Part shown: positions 49,094-57,994 of the stretch, one piece after another | Numbering within the stretch: the stretch's first letter is position 1 | Layout of the letters: each line of letters begins with the position of its first letter | Origin: an uncultured Pelagibacteraceae bacterium | Lineage (GTDB): Bacteria > Pseudomonadota > Alphaproteobacteria > Pelagibacterales > Pelagibacteraceae | Assembly: GCA_902555465.1 (NCBI GenBank) | Contig: CACDSN010000006.1 | Span: forward strand, 1 to 64,000 | DNA: 64,000 nt | Direction: 5' to 3' | Position numbers and translations under genes: made by a program | The notes under the pieces: generated by a model | Databases searched by the model: none | Seen by the model: only the letters and a program-made list of their open reading frames with translations | Told to the model about the DNA's origin: nothing

Positions 49094-50480
49094 TCTTGGG
49101 AAAAAAGAAATTATCCATTTTATTGGAATTGGTGGGATCGGAATGAGTGGACTTGCACTTATTATGAAGGGCTTAGGTTTTTATGTAAAAGGCTCAGATC
49201 AACAAAGTGGAAAGAATATTGAAAGATTAAAGAATAATAAAATAAATGTACAAATTGGACATAAAAAAAAAAATTTATCAAATGCAACCATTATTGTTAT
49301 TTCTTCAGCGATAAAAAAAAATAATCCAGAATACTTAGAAGCAAAGAAAAAAAAAATTCCCATTTATAAAAGAGGAGAAATGTTAGCAAATATAGTTTCA
49401 CTATATAAAAACGTTGTGATAGCTGGTTCTCATGGAAAAACGACAACTACATCTATAGTATCAACTATTTTTTCAAAATCAAAACTAGATCCAACAACAA
49501 TTAATGGAGGTGTAATAAATTCAATAGGAAATTCAGCTAAACTCGGCAAGGGAGAGTGGTGTGTATTAGAATCAGATGAATCTGATGGAAGTTTTTTACA
49601 ACTACCTTTTACATATTCAATTATAACTAATATTGATGATGAACATATTGAATACTATGGATCAATTGAAAATCTAAAAAAAAGTTTTATTAAATTTGCA
49701 GAAAAAACACCATCATTTGGCAAAACTTTTATATGTATTGATGATGCAAATAATAGGTCGATTTTAGGTAAAATTAAAAACCAAAATATTATCACCTATG
49801 GTCTAAATGAAAAATCCAACTTTAGAATTAAAAATATATTTCTTAAAGCAAGCACTTCAAAATTCGATTTAGAAATAAATTTACCAAACCAAAAGAAAAA
49901 ATTAATTAAATCATTTAAAATACCATTAATCGGAATGCATAATATAAAAAACTGTTGTGCATCAATAGCAATTGCTGTGACTATGGGTATTTCTCTTAAT
50001 TTAATTAAAAAGGCTATTTTTGAATTTAAAGGAGTGCAAAGAAGATTTAATTTTATTTTTGAGCACGAAAAATCAATTTATTATGATGATTATGCCCATC
50101 ACCCAACAGAAATTTATGAATTACTTAAATCTACGAAGAATGTTTACAAATCAAAAAAAATAATTTCAGTATTTCAGCCTCATAGAATATCTAGGTTAAA
50201 TACACTTAAAAACAGATTTACAAAATGTTTTAAATTTTCTGATCAAGTTATATTGTGCCCCATTTATAAAGCAGGAGAAAGTCTTAAATTGAAATTTAAC
50301 TACCTTAAATTTGCAAAAGAAATAATAAAAAATTCAAAAGTAGATTTAATAATGATAAACAGTGAGAAAGAATTAGCAAAATTTGCTAAACAAAATATCT
50401 ATGGAAATAATATTGTTATTGGAATGGGTGCAGGAAGTATATCTAATTGGATTAGAAATTTGCCAAAATTAATTAAATGA
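49083..50480 (+). CDS. murC: UDP-N-acetylmuramate-L-alanine ligase
   Basis: MurC adds the first amino acid, L-Ala. The 465-residue protein has FIGIGGIGMSGLALIM, the ATP loop GSHGKTTTTS, ESDESDGSFL, NIDDEHIEYYG and DDYAHHPTEI. The IFQPHR-like FQPHRISRL segment lies near the C-terminal domain. It overlaps murB by 4 bases (ATGA). Confidence 0.98.
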   Translation: MTISLGKKEIIHFIGIGGIGMSGLALIMKGLGFYVKGSDQQSGKNIERLKNNKINVQIGHKKKNLSNATIIVISSAIKKNNPEYLEAKKKKIPIYKRGEMLANIVSLYKNVVIAGSHGKTTTTSIVSTIFSKSKLDPTTINGGVINSIGNSAKLGKGEWCVLESDESDGSFLQLPFTYSIITNIDDEHIEYYGSIENLKKSFIKFAEKTPSFGKTFICIDDANNRSILGKIKNQNIITYGLNEKSNFRIKNIFLKASTSKFDLEINLPNQKKKLIKSFKIPLIGMHNIKNCCASIAIAVTMGISLNLIKKAIFEFKGVQRRFNFIFEHEKSIYYDDYAHHPTEIYELLKSTKNVYKSKKIISVFQPHRISRLNTLKNRFTKCFKFSDQVILCPIYKAGESLKLKFNYLKFAKEIIKNSKVDLIMINSEKELAKFAKQNIYGNNIVIGMGAGSISNWIRNLPKLIK

Positions 50481-51394
50481 AATTAGACGATTTAGAAAAA
50501 ATTGAATTTTTGGATAATTCTCGCTTAAATTTTAATCATGATTTATCACGCTTAAATTGGTTTAATATAGGAGGCAAATCCAAACTTTATTTATTTGCAA
50601 ATTCTCTCAAAGATTTAACGTTATTTTTAAAACTTTATAGCAAAAGAGGTAAAATTTTTATTTTAGGCGCAGGATCAAATATACTTTTTGGCGATGATAC
50701 TTATGAAGGTGTAGTAATTAAACTTGGAAAAAATTTCAATAATATTTCTAGATTAAGTAAAAATTTGATAATTTCAGGTAGCTCTTGCTTAGATAAGAAG
50801 GTCTCAGAATTTGCGATGGAAAATGAAATTGAAGGTTTTGAGTTTTTATCTTGTATTCCAGGAACAGTTGGTGGAGGTATCAGAATGAATGCAGGTTGTT
50901 ATGGAAAAGAATTTAAGGACATTATAGTTTCAGTTCAAGCTGTAGATTTTAATGGTAAAGTTTTAACAATACCTGCATCTGAAATTAATTTTCAATATAG
51001 ATCTACTAATTTACCAAAAGAATTAATTTATTTAAGTGGAACTTTTAAAGGAAATGTGTCAGCAAAAAATATTATAAAAAAAAAAATTGATAAACTAAAA
51101 AAAACTAAAGAATTAGCTCAACCTACAAGAGTAAAAACAAGTGGGAGCACTTTTAAAAATCCCATAGATCAATCAGATAAAAAAGTTTGGGAATTAATAA
51201 GAGAATCAGTTGATATTAAAAAAGTTAATGAAATGTTTGGGGACGCAAAGCTTTCAGAAAAGCATTGTAATTTTCTAATTAATCAAGCCAAAGCTTCATC
51301 TCAAGATATGAAAAATCTTATAAATTTTGTCAAAGAAAATGTATATAAGAAAACAGGAGTTAATATTGAGCTAGAAATAGTTTTAACTTCATAA
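50477..51394 (+). CDS. murB: UDP-N-acetylenolpyruvoylglucosamine reductase
   Basis: MurB reduces the enolpyruvyl group with NADPH and FAD to form UDP-MurNAc. The 305-residue protein has NWFNIGGKSKLYLFA, the FAD-binding GAGSNILFGD, SCIPGTVGGGIRMNAGCYGKEF, YRSTNL and SGSTFKNP, whose Ser is the proton donor. The C-terminal HCNFLIN and GVNIELEIVL stretches are usual for the family. It is 2 bases from ddl. Confidence 0.97.
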   Translation: MKLDDLEKIEFLDNSRLNFNHDLSRLNWFNIGGKSKLYLFANSLKDLTLFLKLYSKRGKIFILGAGSNILFGDDTYEGVVIKLGKNFNNISRLSKNLIISGSSCLDKKVSEFAMENEIEGFEFLSCIPGTVGGGIRMNAGCYGKEFKDIIVSVQAVDFNGKVLTIPASEINFQYRSTNLPKELIYLSGTFKGNVSAKNIIKKKIDKLKKTKELAQPTRVKTSGSTFKNPIDQSDKKVWELIRESVDIKKVNEMFGDAKLSEKHCNFLINQAKASSQDMKNLINFVKENVYKKTGVNIELEIVLTS

Positions 51395-51396
51395 AG

Positions 51397-52314
51397 ATGA
51401 AGAAAAAAATACTAATATTAGCAGGTGGATATTCAAAGGAAAAAGATATTAGCATAAAAACCGCTAAAGCTGTTTATAGCCAAATTAAAAATGACTATAA
51501 ATGCAAAATACTTGATCCGAAAAATGGTTTTATAAAAGAAATACGAAAATTTAAACCTAATGTTATTTTTAATGCACTTCATGGAAGGTATGGAGAAGAT
51601 GGTTATATACAATTAATTTTAGAAAATGAAAAAATAAATTATACACATTCAGGGGTGGAGGCATCTTCAATTTGTATTAATAAATTAATATCAAAAAAAA
51701 TATTTAAGAATAATAAGATTCTTTCTCCTAATTATTTTGTTTTTAAAGAAAACTCATATCAGAATAGAAAAAAAATTTATAAAAAAATTAATAAATATTT
51801 TAAATTCCCTGTTGTAATAAAACCTATAAATGAAGGATCAAGTGTTGGTGTTTTTATTTGCAATAAATTCAATTTTTTAAAGAATTTAAAAAAATTAAAT
51901 ACTGAAAAAGAAATACTTATTGAAAAATATATTCCAGGTAGAGAAATTCAGGTTGCTATTATGGGTAATAAAAAATTAGGAACGATTGAACTTGTGCCCA
52001 GAAGAAAATTTTATGATTATAAAGCAAAGTATGACAAAAAAGCAAAAACTAAACATATATTACCCGTTAAACTTCCAAAAAATAAAATAAAAGAGGTAGA
52101 AAATATTGCTTTAAAGGCACATAAAATTACAGGATGCAAAGGTGTTACTAGAAGTGATTTTAGATTCAATAATAATAAATTTTATTTATTAGAAATAAAT
52201 ACTCAACCTGGGATGACTGAATTATCTTTAGTACCTGAAATTGCAAAGTATAAGGGTATAAGTTTCTACAATTTAATTAAATGGATAATTAATGATGCTT
52301 CAATTAATAGATAA
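51397..52314 (+). CDS. ddl: D-alanine-D-alanine ligase
   Basis: Ddl makes the D-Ala-D-Ala dipeptide used by MurF. The 305-residue ATP-grasp enzyme shows LAGGYSKEKDISIKTAKAV, ALHGRYGEDGYIQ, FPVVIKPINEGSSVGV, the lysine-rich loop YKAKYD, and TRSDFR with LEINTQPGMTELS (metal-binding Glu and Asn). It overlaps ftsQ by 23 bases, so the two are tightly coupled. Confidence 0.97.
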   Translation: MKKKILILAGGYSKEKDISIKTAKAVYSQIKNDYKCKILDPKNGFIKEIRKFKPNVIFNALHGRYGEDGYIQLILENEKINYTHSGVEASSICINKLISKKIFKNNKILSPNYFVFKENSYQNRKKIYKKINKYFKFPVVIKPINEGSSVGVFICNKFNFLKNLKKLNTEKEILIEKYIPGREIQVAIMGNKKLGTIELVPRRKFYDYKAKYDKKAKTKHILPVKLPKNKIKEVENIALKAHKITGCKGVTRSDFRFNNNKFYLLEINTQPGMTELSLVPEIAKYKGISFYNLIKWIINDASINR

Positions 52315-52978
52315 AAAAAAAATCTATTTATATTTAATCTTACTCACAATTTTAATAAGCATACACAATGTAAACTTTATAGAAATATTTAATAAAATTT
52401 TTATAGTGGATAAAATAAATATAAAAAGCAATATTAATAAGATAACTAATGATCGAATATATAAATCTTTAGATTATTTTTATGATTTAAATATTTTCTC
52501 AATTAATCCAGATGAAATTTCCAAAATATTAAATAAATTTAATATAATTGGTGAATACAAAGTTAAAAAAAAATATCCATCAGAAATATTAATAGAGCTT
52601 AAAGAAACAAATATTTTGGCTTATTTTTTCAATAATAATGAGAGAACTTACTTAGGTGAAAATGGAAAAGAAATAAAAAATATTGAATTAACAGATATCG
52701 ATATACCTTTAATAATTGGTAAAGTTAATACTAGTAATTTTTTAGAATTAAGAAAAAAATTGATAGATAAAGGATTTGAGTTTGATAATTTCAAAAAATT
52801 TTATGCATTTAAATCTAATCGGTGGGATTTATTATATAAAAATAAAATTTTAATTAAATTACCAATTGATGATCTAGAAAATTCATTGAACAAACTAAAA
52901 GATATAATTGAGCAAACAAATATAAAAAATATAAAAATTATTGATTTAAGAGTTAAAAATAAAATTATTTTATCATGA
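52292..52978 (+). CDS. ftsQ: Cell division protein FtsQ
   Basis: The 228-residue protein has a short cytoplasmic start, one membrane helix (IYLYLILLTILISIHNV), a POTRA-like stretch (FIVDKINIKSNINKITNDRIY to SEILIELKETNILAYF) and an FtsQ-type C-terminal domain (YLGENGKEIKN and RWDLLYKNKILIKLP). It scaffolds FtsL/FtsB at the septum. It is shorter than E. coli FtsQ. The name is supported by its place between ddl and ftsA. Two adjacent ATGs (52292 and 52295) could serve as start. Confidence 0.9.
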   Translation: MMLQLIDKKKIYLYLILLTILISIHNVNFIEIFNKIFIVDKINIKSNINKITNDRIYKSLDYFYDLNIFSINPDEISKILNKFNIIGEYKVKKKYPSEILIELKETNILAYFFNNNERTYLGENGKEIKNIELTDIDIPLIIGKVNTSNFLELRKKLIDKGFEFDNFKKFYAFKSNRWDLLYKNKILIKLPIDDLENSLNKLKDIIEQTNIKNIKIIDLRVKNKIILS

Positions 52979-54117
52979 GCCAATTAAACTCTCTAAAACC
53001 TATATTAGAATTTGGCTCTACTAATATAAGATTGGCCCTTTATAATGATAAAATTGTAAATAAAAACTTATTTTATGAAAAAAAAATTAGATTAAATTCT
53101 AATCAAAGTTCAAATGAAAATCACCCTGTATTCGACTTAATAATGAAAGCCGAAGCAGAAGTAGGTCAACACTTAAATGAACTAACACTAGTGCTGGACT
53201 CATCAAGTGTGCATTCTTTAGAATTTTCTATTCAACAAAAATATGAAAAAAAAATAGTTAATCAAAATGATTTAGATTACCTAATTAATGAAAGTAAACA
53301 AATTATTAAATCTTTTAACCAAGAGAAAGATATTTTGCATATAATAATTTCAAATATTTTTTTTGATAATAAAAACGTTGTAAATAATGAAATAAAATCT
53401 CAAGCTGTAAATAAAGCAATAATTGAGCTGAAATTTATTTTGATTGATAAAAAAAATTTTGAATCTGTTAAAAAGCTTTTATTAAAAAAACATATTTCAA
53501 TAACCAATATATACTGTGCAAGCTATATAAAATCTTTAGGATTAATTAAAAAATTGGAAATTTATGGTAATAGTGCTTTTATAGATATTGGTCATAATAA
53601 AAGTAGTCTTTTGATTTTTGAAAATAATAAATTAAAATATTTAAATAATACACATATTGGCGGAAATCATATCACAAAAGATATTTCTAAGATTTTAAAA
53701 ATTGATTATAGAAAAGCAGAGGCGGAAAAATTGAAATTTTCCAAAAAAAGTAAATCAGAGTTATCTTCTGCAGACAGTGATTTATTAAAGAAAATAATTA
53801 ATTCAAGGCTTGAGGAAATAATTGAATTGCTTTTTTTTAATTGTCCTTTATTTCAAAATAAAATACTTCAAAAAGATTTAAATCTTTATTTTATTGGCAA
53901 TGGATCGAAAGTATTAAATAAAAACTTTCTTACTTTTGGGCCTGATTTTAATTTCATAAGTGAGATGTCAATAATTGATGAGTTAAAAAAAGATTGTTGT
54001 GACAGTGCTCTGAGGTTCGATATAAATACTGAGAAAATACAACCAAAAAAAACAGATTTAGTCATTGAAAATAAAGGTTTTTTTGAGAAATTATTTGAGT
54101 ATTTATCAAAAAAATAG
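52975..54117 (+). CDS. ftsA: Cell division protein FtsA
   Basis: An actin-like ATPase of 380 residues that anchors FtsZ to the membrane. The phosphate-1 loop region reads LEFGSTNIRLALYND. AFIDIGHNKSSLLIFENN is the second phosphate loop, and YFIGNGSKVL the adenosine region. The C-terminal KGFFEKLFEYLSKK is a plausible amphipathic membrane-targeting helix. It is rather divergent from well-studied FtsA. Its usual downstream partner ftsZ is missing here and lies 14 kb upstream at the head of the cluster. A 59-base spacer separates it from lpxC. Confidence 0.93.
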   Translation: MSQLNSLKPILEFGSTNIRLALYNDKIVNKNLFYEKKIRLNSNQSSNENHPVFDLIMKAEAEVGQHLNELTLVLDSSSVHSLEFSIQQKYEKKIVNQNDLDYLINESKQIIKSFNQEKDILHIIISNIFFDNKNVVNNEIKSQAVNKAIIELKFILIDKKNFESVKKLLLKKHISITNIYCASYIKSLGLIKKLEIYGNSAFIDIGHNKSSLLIFENNKLKYLNNTHIGGNHITKDISKILKIDYRKAEAEKLKFSKKSKSELSSADSDLLKKIINSRLEEIIELLFFNCPLFQNKILQKDLNLYFIGNGSKVLNKNFLTFGPDFNFISEMSIIDELKKDCCDSALRFDINTEKIQPKKTDLVIENKGFFEKLFEYLSKK

Positions 54118-54176
54118 CAATTTTCTGTAATATTAGTTGTTTTTAGTAAGAGACTTTTTTTTAATATAAAACTGAA

Positions 54177-55097
54177 ATGTCTTTTTTAAATCAAAAAACA
54201 ATTAAAAATAAAATATTTTTTAATGGTGTAGGTTTGCATACAGGCCAACCAGTTGAACTAAATTTGATACCATCGGAACCAAACTCTGGAATTATATTTA
54301 AAAGAGTTGATTTAAATAAAAACAATATAATTACACCTTCTTATGAAAATGTTATTGATACAACATTATGTACCACTCTATCTAATGAATATGGAACTAA
54401 AGTTTCAACAATAGAACATCTGATGGGAGCTTTATATGGAATTGGTATAGATAATTTAATCGTAGAGGTTAATTCTCAAGAGCTACCAATTTTAGATGGA
54501 TCTGCAAAAATTTTTATTGAAAAAATATTATCGACGGGAATAAAATCATCATCTACTCCTATTAAATTGATTAAAATTAATAAAAAAGTAGAATTTAAAG
54601 ATGGAAGCAAAAGAATATCATTAGATAAATCTAAAATTGCTTCGGAAATAGATTTTCAGATAAATTATCAAAATAAAATAATTGGAACTCAAAGAAATAA
54701 AATTAATATTTTTAGTGACGATTTAAATCATATTTTCGAATCTAGAACATTTTGTCTATATCGAGATGTTGAAAAATTAAAAAACGCAGGTCTAGCACAG
54801 GGTGGCAGTTTAGATAATGCAATAGTTGTAGATGAAAATAAAATTTTAAATAATGAAGGGTTAAGAAATAATAAAGAGTTTGTTAATCATAAAATTTTAG
54901 ATTGTATGGGAGATTTATACTTATCAGGATATAGAATTGTTGGCTCATTAATTACCTCAGAGGGTGGTCATAAATTAACAAATCAGATTTTAAGGAAACT
55001 TTTTTCAGATAAAACCAACTATACAGTTATAGAAATAAAGGAAAAAACTTTACCTTATCAAGTATTAAATAATTCTTATTTAAAATCCATAGCATAA
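54177..55097 (+). CDS. lpxC: UDP-3-O-acyl-N-acetylglucosamine deacetylase
   Basis: LpxC carries out the committed step of lipid A synthesis and uses zinc. The 306-residue protein shows FFNGVGLHTGQPVELNLIP, the zinc His in TIEHLMGALYGIGIDN, ELPILDGSA, NHKILDCMGDLYLSG (second His and Asp) and EGGHKLTNQIL (catalytic His). The N and C ends match the family. Its presence shows the cell has a lipopolysaccharide outer membrane. The upstream spacer has T-rich runs but no convincing promoter. The 39-base spacer to bamD holds only a weak A+T hairpin. Confidence 0.98.
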   Translation: MSFLNQKTIKNKIFFNGVGLHTGQPVELNLIPSEPNSGIIFKRVDLNKNNIITPSYENVIDTTLCTTLSNEYGTKVSTIEHLMGALYGIGIDNLIVEVNSQELPILDGSAKIFIEKILSTGIKSSSTPIKLIKINKKVEFKDGSKRISLDKSKIASEIDFQINYQNKIIGTQRNKINIFSDDLNHIFESRTFCLYRDVEKLKNAGLAQGGSLDNAIVVDENKILNNEGLRNNKEFVNHKILDCMGDLYLSGYRIVGSLITSEGGHKLTNQILRKLFSDKTNYTVIEIKEKTLPYQVLNNSYLKSIA

Positions 55098-55136
55098 AAA
55101 TAGAAATTTTTTATATTTCTGATAATAAATAATCAT

Positions 55137-55973
55137 ATGCGACTATTTATTTTACAGATTTTTGCTATATATATTCTTTTGTCTGCTTGTGCAAAAGAAG
55201 ATACATCTGTTGAAATAATTGAAAAAAAAGAAATAGATTTGCAAATGATAGATGCGTATCAAGAGGGTTTAAAAGCTCTGAATGATGAAGATGGTTTAAG
55301 TGCAGCAAAAAAATTTACTGAGGCTGAATTGTTATATCCCCAATCTGTGTGGGCCCCAAGATCTGCTTTGATGGCTGCATATTCATATTATTCAAATGAA
55401 TATTATTCTGAAGCAATATATGAAATTGAAAGATTTATATCAACATATCCAAGACATCCTAGAATGGATTACGCTTACTACCTTTTGGCGGTTACTTATT
55501 ATAATTCTATTGTTGATGAAACTAAAGATCTAGAATCCATAATAAAATCCAAAAAATATTTTAAACTTATAATTAAAGAATATCCTGAAACAGAATATGC
55601 ATTAGACTCAAAATTCAAAATAGAATTAATAGATGAAATATTAGCGTCCAAGGAAATGTATTTAGCAAGATATTATTTTGATAAAGAAAAGTGGATACCA
55701 GCTATAAATAGATTTAAGGAAGTAGTTGAAAAATACAATGATTCAGTTTTTATTGAGGAAGCCCTTCATCGTTTAGTAGAAATTCACTATATAATTGGTC
55801 TTGAAGAAGAAGCAAAGAAATACGCTTATTTGTTAGGTTACAATTATAAATCAAGCGAGTGGTATGAAAATTCATATAAAGTTTTCAACAAAAACTATGA
55901 ATCAAGGAAAAAAATTGAAAAAAATAAGTCAAAGAAGTCTTTAATTGAAAAAATTAAAACAAAAATATTTTAA
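55137..55973 (+). CDS. bamD: Outer-membrane assembly lipoprotein BamD
   Basis: The 278-residue protein has a lipoprotein signal peptide with lipobox LLSAC (Cys18) and five TPR-like repeats of the BamD type, seen in AYQEGLKALNDEDGLSAAKKFTEAELLYPQS, YSEAIYEIERFISTYPRHP and SKKYFKLIIKEYPETEYALDS. It works with BamA in inserting outer-membrane proteins. Its stop overlaps the ligA ATG. In many alphaproteobacteria recN lies between these two genes, but it is absent here. Confidence 0.95.
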   Translation: MRLFILQIFAIYILLSACAKEDTSVEIIEKKEIDLQMIDAYQEGLKALNDEDGLSAAKKFTEAELLYPQSVWAPRSALMAAYSYYSNEYYSEAIYEIERFISTYPRHPRMDYAYYLLAVTYYNSIVDETKDLESIIKSKKYFKLIIKEYPETEYALDSKFKIELIDEILASKEMYLARYYFDKEKWIPAINRFKEVVEKYNDSVFIEEALHRLVEIHYIIGLEEEAKKYAYLLGYNYKSSEWYENSYKVFNKNYESRKKIEKNKSKKSLIEKIKTKIF

Positions 55974-57994
55974 TGGAAAATAAAGAATCGATAAAAAAAA
56001 TTTATATCGATAAAATAAAAAAAATTATAAGACATAATGAATTATACTATTCTAAGGATAAACCTTTAATTACAGATCAAGAGTATGACAATCTTAAAAA
56101 AAGTATTCTTGATTTAGAGAAAAAATATAAATATTTATCTCATAAGAACTCACCCTCAAAAAATATAGGTTTTAAACCTTCTAAAAATTTTAAAAAACAA
56201 AAACATAAGGTTCCAATGTTATCTTTATCTAATATTTTTAATAAAGAAGATTTAGAAAATTTCGAAAAAAAAATAAAAAATTATTTAGATTTTAATCAAA
56301 TTCAAAAATTTGAATATAGTGTAGAACCAAAAATAGATGGTATTTCTGCATCACTAACCTATGTAAATGGAAATTTAGAATTAGGTGTTTCAAGAGGTGA
56401 TGGGTATGAAGGAGAGCTTATTACAGAAAATTTAAAAACAATTAACGATATACCGAAAAAAATTAATTTAAAAGGTTTTCCTAAAAATATAGAAATAAGA
56501 GGTGAAGTTTATATAAATAAAAGTGACTTTGAAAATTTAAAAGAAAAATTTGCAAATCCTAGAAATGCCGCATCAGGCTCTTTAAGACAAAAGGAATCTA
56601 TTGAAACAAAAAAAATTCCTTTAAAATTTATTGCATATACATTTGGTTTATTTGAAGATAATTATTTCAACAAACAATCTGAGTTTCTGAATTCGTTAGA
56701 AAAGTGGGGTTTCAAAATAAGCAAATATAATAAAGTAATATCAAATATAGATGAGTTAATAAAAAATCACGAAGCCTTTGAAAAAAAAAGATATGAATTA
56801 GAATATGATGTTGACGGTTTAGTCTACAAATTAAATAATCTTAAACTTCAAAGTAGATTAGGTTTTGTAGGTAATGCCCCTAGATGGGCGGCGGCACATA
56901 AGTTTTCTGCAGCATCTTCATTTTCAAAGATTTTAAATATTGAGATTCAGGTAGGAAGAACAGGAGCTTTGACGCCAGTAGCAAAAGTAAAACCAGTTAA
57001 CATTGGTGGAGTATTAGTTTCTAATGCAACACTTCATAATGAAGATGAAATAAAAAAAAAAGATATAAGGATAGGAGATATAGTAAAAATTGAAAGAGCA
57101 GGAGATGTAATTCCACATGTAGTTTCAGTAGATTTTAATAAAAGATCTTCTAATTCAAAAAAATATAAATTTCCTAATAAGTGCCCATCATGTGGATCAT
57201 ATGTTGAGAAAGAATTTAATAAATATACAAAAAAATATGATGTAGTTAAAAGATGCTCATCTGAAGGGTATACATGTGAAAAAATAGCAATAGAAAAAAT
57301 TAAACATTTTGTCTCAAAAGATGCATTAAATATAGATGGACTCGGAAAAAAAGTAGTTGAAAAATTTTGGGAAAAAAAACTTATACGTTTTCCACAAGAT
57401 ATTTTTAAACTAGATTATAATAAAATAGAAAATCTAGAGGGATGGGGATCTCAATCGACTTCAAATTTAAATTATTCGATTAATAAATCAAAAGATATAT
57501 CTTTAAATAAATTTATTTATTCACTAGGGATAAGACATATAGGTCAAGAAAATGCTAAATTAATTGCTAAACATTTACAAACAAAGGAAAATTTTTTTAA
57601 AATTGATAAAAAATATGATTTTCAAAAATTTATAAATATTGATGGAATCGGAGAAATTCAAATATCATCTTTAAGAAATTTTTTTTTATTAAAAGAGAAT
57701 ATAAAAGTTGTAAGAGAGCTCTCAAATTACCTTAATATTGAGAATGAAACAGTAAATAATTCAGGAAAGTTAAAAAATTTCAGTTTTTTGATTACTGGTA
57801 AATTGGAAAATATGAGTAGAGCAGAAGTTAAAGCAATAATTGAAAAAAATGCAGGTAAAATTTTAAGTTCAGTTAATAAAAAATTAGATTACTTGATTGT
57901 AGGGGAAAAACCAACAACAAAGAAAGTTAATCAAGCGAAAGAATTAGGTATTAAGATTATTAATAACAGCGAGCTAATTAAACTATTAAATTAA
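55973..57994 (+). CDS. ligA: NAD-dependent DNA ligase
   Basis: LigA seals nicks with NAD+. The 673-residue protein has the Ia domain with ITDQEYDNLKKSI, the nucleotidyl lysine motif EPKIDGIS, GEVYINKSDF, NPRNAASGSLRQ, VDGLVYKLN, an OB domain with GRTGALTPVAKVKP, a Cys4 zinc finger starting CPSCGS, helix-hairpin-helix repeats (IDGLGKKVVEKFWEK) and a C-terminal BRCT domain (GKLENMSRAEVKAIIEKNAGKI). Its last 9 bases overlap the convergent pepP gene. Confidence 0.98.
   Translation: MENKESIKKIYIDKIKKIIRHNELYYSKDKPLITDQEYDNLKKSILDLEKKYKYLSHKNSPSKNIGFKPSKNFKKQKHKVPMLSLSNIFNKEDLENFEKKIKNYLDFNQIQKFEYSVEPKIDGISASLTYVNGNLELGVSRGDGYEGELITENLKTINDIPKKINLKGFPKNIEIRGEVYINKSDFENLKEKFANPRNAASGSLRQKESIETKKIPLKFIAYTFGLFEDNYFNKQSEFLNSLEKWGFKISKYNKVISNIDELIKNHEAFEKKRYELEYDVDGLVYKLNNLKLQSRLGFVGNAPRWAAAHKFSAASSFSKILNIEIQVGRTGALTPVAKVKPVNIGGVLVSNATLHNEDEIKKKDIRIGDIVKIERAGDVIPHVVSVDFNKRSSNSKKYKFPNKCPSCGSYVEKEFNKYTKKYDVVKRCSSEGYTCEKIAIEKIKHFVSKDALNIDGLGKKVVEKFWEKKLIRFPQDIFKLDYNKIENLEGWGSQSTSNLNYSINKSKDISLNKFIYSLGIRHIGQENAKLIAKHLQTKENFFKIDKKYDFQKFINIDGIGEIQISSLRNFFLLKENIKVVRELSNYLNIENETVNNSGKLKNFSFLITGKLENMSRAEVKAIIEKNAGKILSSVNKKLDYLIVGEKPTTKKVNQAKELGIKIINNSELIKLLN

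Noticed and set aside
54118-54176. Possible lpxC promoter in the ftsA-lpxC gap
   Set aside because: TTGTTT and several TTAATA-like strings occur, but no pair has good spacing and match; the A+T content makes such hits common.
55098-55136. Hairpin AGAAAT-N7-ATTTCT after lpxC as terminator
   Set aside because: The stem is short, all but two of its pairs are A-T, and no T-run follows.
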